Shown here: positions 60,318-64,000 of the stretch, one piece after another
Numbering within the stretch: the first letter of the stretch is position 1
Layout: the number at the start of each line of letters is the position of its first letter
Assembly: GCA_959026725.1 (NCBI GenBank)
Contig: CAUFMG010000005.1
Coordinates: 79,774-143,773, forward strand
Direction of reading: 5' to 3'
Length of the DNA: 64,000 nt
Source: an uncultured Collinsella sp.
GTDB lineage: Bacteria > Actinomycetota > Coriobacteriia > Coriobacteriales > Coriobacteriaceae
Notes under the pieces: model-generated
What the model saw: the letters and a program-made list of their open reading frames with translations, nothing else
What the model was told of the DNA's origin: nothing
Database searches by the model: none
Made by a program: the position numbers and the translations under genes

Positions 60318-61640
60318 TTACGGCTCCAAAAGCCCTGTCATAAAGATGGGTAGATACAGCACGTCACCATCGCGGTGAAGATTACATTCCGCAAGTACCA
60401 GGGCGCGATCGATTCCGTAGCCCTTCGTTGCCAGTGCGTTATCGAGCGCCGCGTGGGACTTAAAGCTCTTGCCCGATTTGACCTCGATAGCAAGCACTTC
60501 CCCATCGAGCGTCTCCTCAACAAAATCGAGCTCGCCGACCTTTTTAGACGTAAAGTAGCGCAATCTGAATCCGTGGGCCTTGAGCTCTTGCGCGACAAAG
60601 CCCTCGAATGCCGCCCCCATATTCATGCCAAAGGGGCCTTCTGCCTCTCCATCAAAAACTCCTTGGGCAACCTTCTTGGAATATGAGGACATGAGCATTC
60701 CGGTGTCCAAGTAAAACAGCTTAAACAGATTTCGCTGCTCCCCCATTAAAAGAGGCGCTACCGGAGCTGTCACGTTATACACGGGAAGCGCAACACCCGC
60801 CTCCGAAAGCCAAAGAAAATGGTCTGTCACCTGCGAAAAACGCTTAACACCGCTAATCGACGACAGCTTGAATCGCTTGTTTTTTGAACCGGCCTCGCTG
60901 GGAATCAAATCATAGATATCGCGAATAACCAAGCGTAGCTCGGGCGGAGCGTACTTTGCGATGTCATCGCGATACAGGGCGTGAAGATCGCGGTGGATGT
61001 TTCGAACCTCGTCGACATTGCGCGTCGCCAAGAAGGAATTGACCGCGTCGGGCATGCCTCCCACCACCACATACTGATGGAACAGATTGAGCAAGCGGTC
61101 ATACAGGTAGCCGGGGAGCTCCTCCTCATCCTTTAGACAGCCCCTGAGCATGTCAAACACGCTGGCACCAACGCCATTTGCCCAGCAAAACTCTTCAAAG
61201 TCGAGCGGGTACATCTGGACCTGCTCGACATACCCCACCGGCAGGGAATCGATGCCCTCGAGCTCAACGCCAAGGAGCGATCCGGTAAGGATGTATCGAA
61301 AGTCGCCGCGCTGGACCAGGTATTTGATAAACGTCACCACGTTGGGGCATCGCTGCACCTCGTCGATAACCACGACGGTCTTGTTCGCAACCATCGGCTG
61401 CGTCGCAGCGATAGACATGCGCATAAGCAGGTCATCCGCACTTTTCGCCGCCAAAAACGAATCACGCACGGACGCGTCGGCGATAAGGTCGAACGTCACG
61501 ACATTTTCGAACGATTCGTTTGCAAAGACGTTGACCAGATATGACTTTCCTACCTGTCGGGCGCCCTTGACCAAAAGAGCCTTGTTAGGCGACGAGGCAA
61601 GCCAAGATTCAAACTGTGCTTTCGCTTTTCTCTGCAGCAT
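60318..61640 (-). CDS. ATP-binding protein (AAA_14 plus DUF4143)
   Basis: A 440-residue AAA ATPase: Walker A LLVKGARQVGKSYLVNVF (about 25), Walker B VVVIDEVQRCPN (about 110), sensor-like RYILTGSLLGVEL, and a C-terminal DUF4143 domain with a restriction-enzyme-like core (GELDFVEETLDGEVLAIEVK, D-E-x-K pattern). Such ATPases are frequent in anaerobes and of unknown role, perhaps in DNA-related or defence functions. The ATG at 61640 follows AAGGG; a GTG 11 codons earlier is possible. The promoter region carries four 33-bp direct repeats, so expression is probably controlled by a repeat-binding protein. Confidence 0.88.
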   Translation of the reverse strand: MLQRKAKAQFESWLASSPNKALLVKGARQVGKSYLVNVFANESFENVVTFDLIADASVRDSFLAAKSADDLLMRMSIAATQPMVANKTVVVIDEVQRCPNVVTFIKYLVQRGDFRYILTGSLLGVELEGIDSLPVGYVEQVQMYPLDFEEFCWANGVGASVFDMLRGCLKDEEELPGYLYDRLLNLFHQYVVVGGMPDAVNSFLATRNVDEVRNIHRDLHALYRDDIAKYAPPELRLVIRDIYDLIPSEAGSKNKRFKLSSISGVKRFSQVTDHFLWLSEAGVALPVYNVTAPVAPLLMGEQRNLFKLFYLDTGMLMSSYSKKVAQGVFDGEAEGPFGMNMGAAFEGFVAQELKAHGFRLRYFTSKKVGELDFVEETLDGEVLAIEVKSGKSFKSHAALDNALATKGYGIDRALVLAECNLHRDGDVLYLPIFMTGLLEP

Positions 61641-61680
61641 AAGTGCATCCCTTATTACGTGCTGTTTTAGCACTAGGATA

Positions 61681-61796
61681 CACTTTTCCGCGGTTGTTAG
61701 GTGCTCATTTCGACACTTTTTCGAAGTTCTAAAGTGTGCATTACGACACTTTTCCGTACTTTTACACGGGATATTTCGACACTTTTTCGAATTTAA
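61681..61796. repeat. 33-bp direct repeat array upstream of the AAA/DUF4143 gene
   Basis: The core cacttttYcg begins at 61681, 61714, 61747 and 61780, exactly 33 bases apart. Three of the copies are preceded by atttcga or attacga, giving a conserved stretch such as atttcgacactttttcg and a variable 16-base remainder. The array starts 40 bases upstream of the ATPase start. Confidence 0.85.
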
Positions 61797-61813
61797 GCCT
61801 AACAGCAGCCGGC

Positions 61814-61861
61814 GAAATCAAGCGCCGCTTGCACGTCATTTCGCAGGCGGCGCTTGATTTC
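61814..61861. repeat. 15-bp perfect palindrome
   Basis: gaaatcaagcgccgc and gcggcgcttgatttc flank an 18-base loop. It lies between the 33-bp array and the gene at 62009. A smaller plus-strand hairpin GCCCGC/GCGGGC followed by GCGTTTTAT is at 61891-61915. No gene is seen in 61641-62008. Confidence 0.8.
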
Positions 61862-62008
61862 TGTCCGTACACGTTGATAGACTTTCTCTTGCCCGCAAGG
61901 AGCGGGCGCGTTTTATCCAGAGTCGGGGTAGAGAGTTGGCTCCACGATCCCGACGCCAACCGGCCAAGAGGCACGGTGGCCCTGCCAACATCGATGAAAG
62001 GAGTCCGT

Positions 62009-62437
62009 ATGGACAATTTCTCCGTGCGCAGTGAGCGCAACTTCCACAACCTGGCAACCAAGCCAAAACGAATGCATCTTCTGGACGAGCCGAGCGGCTA
62101 TGCCTCGGCCATGGTCAAGAGCAGCCTCTCCCACCAGATGCGCTTTACGGTGCAGGTGCTCGAGGAAGAGCTCTGTGCTGCTGGCGGCCCGCACGTACTA
62201 CAGATTAAGCTGCCCAGAAACGACTCGCGTGAGCCGTCCAGCTGGAAACTCTTCGCCGACGGCGTGTGCGTTGCGGACGGATCCGGCACCTTTGTTATGG
62301 ATGCTATCGACCAGGGCATGATACAAGCCTGTAAGACATGGGGAGATCACGACGTATTTGCCGACATCGCAGAGGCAATCGTTCTAAGCAAAGCTGCATT
62401 TGATATCAAGGAGCGCGCTTGTCAGACGCTTTCATAA
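62009..62437 (+). CDS. hypothetical protein, 142 aa
   Basis: The product starts MDNFSVRSERNFHNLATKPK and contains MRFTVQVLEEELCAAGGPHV and LFADGVCVADGSGTFVMDAI. It is soluble, with no membrane segment or signal peptide, and matches no family I recognise. The ATG at 62009 has a strong GAAAGGAG site, which supports it as a real gene; an upstream in-frame extension runs through repeats and is not coding. It lies in an accessory stretch between the AAA ATPase and the recombinase. Confidence 0.6.
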   Translation: MDNFSVRSERNFHNLATKPKRMHLLDEPSGYASAMVKSSLSHQMRFTVQVLEEELCAAGGPHVLQIKLPRNDSREPSSWKLFADGVCVADGSGTFVMDAIDQGMIQACKTWGDHDVFADIAEAIVLSKAAFDIKERACQTLS

Positions 62438-62963
62438 ATCGCATGGACAGTTGGTCGGTTCCACGCCCAGCACCTGATCGAGGGCATGGTCGCCGCCGGG
62501 GTAGACCCGATGCTGGAAGATCTTCTCAGCGCTCCCGCGTAGATTAATCGAGCGCTCTATCGACAAAGATGCATCTACCATAACGGCATGGGGCGTGCTC
62601 GCCTTGTACCGACCCCAACCAATCCCGTCGGCGCGACTGCAGTCTCAAACAACCACCGGCACCATCCATCCGCACACGAGAGGCGATGGGCACAGGCGAA
62701 CCCCTCAACCTCGCTATTCGTAAACTTCATCAGTGTTTCCACATCCCCATCAAAAGAATCCGAAAGACATCCCCCGCTAAGAAAACGCTTCTGAACATCT
62801 CGCTTTGCAGGCAAAGCCGCACCGGAGTGATGCAGAGGCCTGCGCAGGGTTTCACGGGTCCCCTTGACGCTGCCTAGCGGAAGTGCCACCCGGCATCCCT
62901 TCCATAACGCACGGGTAAACAAAGGGAAATAGCGCCACCCACCGCGCAAGGAAGGACGCCACC
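62438..62963. other. 526-base region without a clear gene
   Basis: A plus-strand frame of 33 codons (about 62442-62542) reads WTVGRFHAQHLIEGMVAAGV and ends LEDLLSAPA before a TAG. It looks like the C-terminal scrap of a lost gene but has no start. Longer open frames on either strand here have no ribosome-binding site and no recognisable motif. Confidence 0.35.
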
Positions 62964-63947
62964 ATGGATCTCACGAAAACGGCTAGAGAAATTACCCGCC
63001 TCATGCTCCCCTACCTGACCACGCAGCAGAACCGCCAGCTCAAAAAGGTTTTATCGCACTGCCTTTTCGATGAAAACCAGTTAGCTGAGAACAGCGGCGA
63101 CAGTGACAACAAATCATTCCTCGATCTTTTTCTGTCCGCGAAACGCCTCGAAGGTTGCTCGGATAGGACTGTCGCCTACTACGAAGCAACCATTAATAAA
63201 CTGCTTGAATCGTTCGACACGCCAGCCTGCGACCTGGGAACCGAAGAGATTAGGTCCTATCTTTCCGACTATCAGCAAAAAGCCGGCGTCAGTCGCGTCA
63301 CCGTCGACAATGTCCGAAGAATCATCTCAAGCTTCTACTCATGGCTCGAAGATGAAGACCATATCATCAAGAGTCCGGTTAGACGCATTAAAAGGGTCAA
63401 GGCCCCACAACCCATTAAGGAAACGTATAGCGATGAAGTCGTTGAGATTCTTTGTGATAACTGCGGGTCGCCCCGAAACCTTGCCCTGATCGACCTGTTG
63501 CGCTCCACGGGCATGCGTGTGGGCGAACTTGTCTCGTTGGACAGGAGCTCTGTCGACACCATCAATCGTGAGTGCATCGTACACGGCAAGGGAAATAAGG
63601 ACCGCATCGTCTATTTTGACGCAAAGACTAAAGTCCATATCGAGAATTACCTGTCAACCCGAATGGACAGCTCGGAAGCACTCTTCGTGTCGAGCAAGGC
63701 GCCACACGAGAGGCTACAAATTGGCGGCGTCGAGGCGCTGCTTAGAAAACTGGGGCGCGAGCTTGATTTAGGAAGGGTCCACCCTCATAAGTTCAGAAGA
63801 ACGCTTGCCACAAAGGCAATCGACAAAGGAATGCCCATCGAACAAGTCCAGGTGCTCCTTGGCCATAAAAAAATAGACACCACATTAAGGTACGCAATGG
63901 TCGACCAGCGCAATGTCAAAGCATCCCACCGCAGGTACCTAACTTAA
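62964..63947 (+). CDS. tyrosine recombinase (XerC/D-like integrase)
   Basis: A complete 327-residue tyrosine recombinase. The N-terminal SAM-like core-binding domain spans about 50-135 (FLSAKRLEGCSDRTVAYYEA). The catalytic domain contains LRSTGMRVGELVSLD (Arg), VHGKGNKDRIVYF (Lys), HPHKFRRTLATK (His-x-x-Arg) and LLGHKKIDTTLRYAMVD (His and nucleophilic Tyr). The ATG follows AAGGAAGG. Its 3' end overlaps, on the opposite strand, the truncated end of an hsdS gene. Recombinases of this type beside hsdS genes shuffle target-recognition domains of type I restriction systems by inversion. Confidence 0.93.
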   Translation: MDLTKTAREITRLMLPYLTTQQNRQLKKVLSHCLFDENQLAENSGDSDNKSFLDLFLSAKRLEGCSDRTVAYYEATINKLLESFDTPACDLGTEEIRSYLSDYQQKAGVSRVTVDNVRRIISSFYSWLEDEDHIIKSPVRRIKRVKAPQPIKETYSDEVVEILCDNCGSPRNLALIDLLRSTGMRVGELVSLDRSSVDTINRECIVHGKGNKDRIVYFDAKTKVHIENYLSTRMDSSEALFVSSKAPHERLQIGGVEALLRKLGRELDLGRVHPHKFRRTLATKAIDKGMPIEQVQVLLGHKKIDTTLRYAMVDQRNVKASHRRYLT

Positions 63948-64000
63948 ATTTCGATTTGTCGATCGAAGTGGCGAAGTCAGCGAATTCTCTCTGGAGGGAA
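63916..64000 (-). pseudogene. hsdS: 3' end of a type I restriction hsdS gene (partial, apparently broken)
   Basis: Entering from the right window edge on the minus strand, the frame reads SLQREFADFATSIDKSKF, the conserved HsdS spacer motif that follows a target-recognition domain. Right after KSKF the sequence diverges from the family (KLGTCGGML) and stops at TGA (63916-63918) inside the recombinase gene. The HsdS reading frame is therefore cut at the recombinase end, as expected for a silent, invertible hsdS cassette. Only 28 codons are visible. Confidence 0.65.

Noticed and set aside
61681..61796. 33-bp array as a small CRISPR
   Set aside because: Conserved part is about 17 bases and spacers 16, both too short. 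There are only four copies, no cas genes, and the spacers look like ordinary promoter DNA.
62575..62949. Minus-strand open frame of 124 codons before the recombinase
   Set aside because: No ribosome-binding site, mixed composition and no motif; treated as chance.

Overview
The window is about 64 kb of GC-rich, densely packed chromosome. Gene content and order point to a gut member of the Coriobacteriia, most likely Collinsella or a close relative. Signs of this are the extended bL31 and bL17 tails, the spc/alpha ribosomal cluster, a ygeXYW-type purine cluster, and families of GC-rich intergenic palindromes. The assignment is inferred from gene content only. No rRNA, tRNA or CRISPR array was seen.

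Layout. 1-2.2 kb: cell-wall sugar salvage (PTS EIIB, murQ, RpiR-type regulator). 2.4-9.5 kb: VanZ-like protein, solitary serine recombinase, RNase R, ftsX, ftsE with an unusual N-terminal extension, and a zinc-ribbon protein. 9.6-17.4 kb: split transketolase, YitT-family protein, prfB, secA, and rpmE with a structured leader. 17.6-24.2 kb: an accessory block of ABC transporter parts (permease-ATPase fusion, stand-alone ATPase, duplicated permease split by a frameshift), a DUF2975/HTH pair and a decapitated tyrosine integrase. 24.5-33.8 kb: ACT protein, citrate synthase, two HAD phosphatases, adenine deaminase, tyrS and a U32-family protein. 34-38 kb: class A PBP, argR, glycosyltransferase. 38.2-48.9 kb: truA, then rplQ back to rplE, all on the minus strand. 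This is the spc/alpha cluster, but it begins at rplE rather than rplN. 49.2-59.2 kb: a set of genes known elsewhere beside selenium-dependent molybdenum hydroxylases and linked to anaerobic purine/urate breakdown (xdhC, yqeB, yqeC, hyuA, mocA, ygeW, ygeY, dpaL, YheO-like regulator). The hydroxylase itself is not in the window. 59.3-64 kb: a membrane protein, an AAA/DUF4143 ATPase with an upstream 33-bp repeat array, and a tyrosine recombinase abutting the broken end of a type I restriction hsdS gene, which suggests an invertible specificity locus.

The most interesting unexplained signals are non-coding. Two hairpin elements (about 30.43-30.53 kb and 42.56-42.69 kb) have unrelated stem sequences but the same architecture, the same internal loop and the same GACC/GGTC tip. 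There is an exact 33-bp operator-like array at 61.7 kb. Several leaders can sequester a Shine-Dalgarno sequence or form an attenuator (rpmE, a HAD phosphatase, adenine deaminase). At least two families of dispersed palindromes sit at gene ends, and some supply stop codons.
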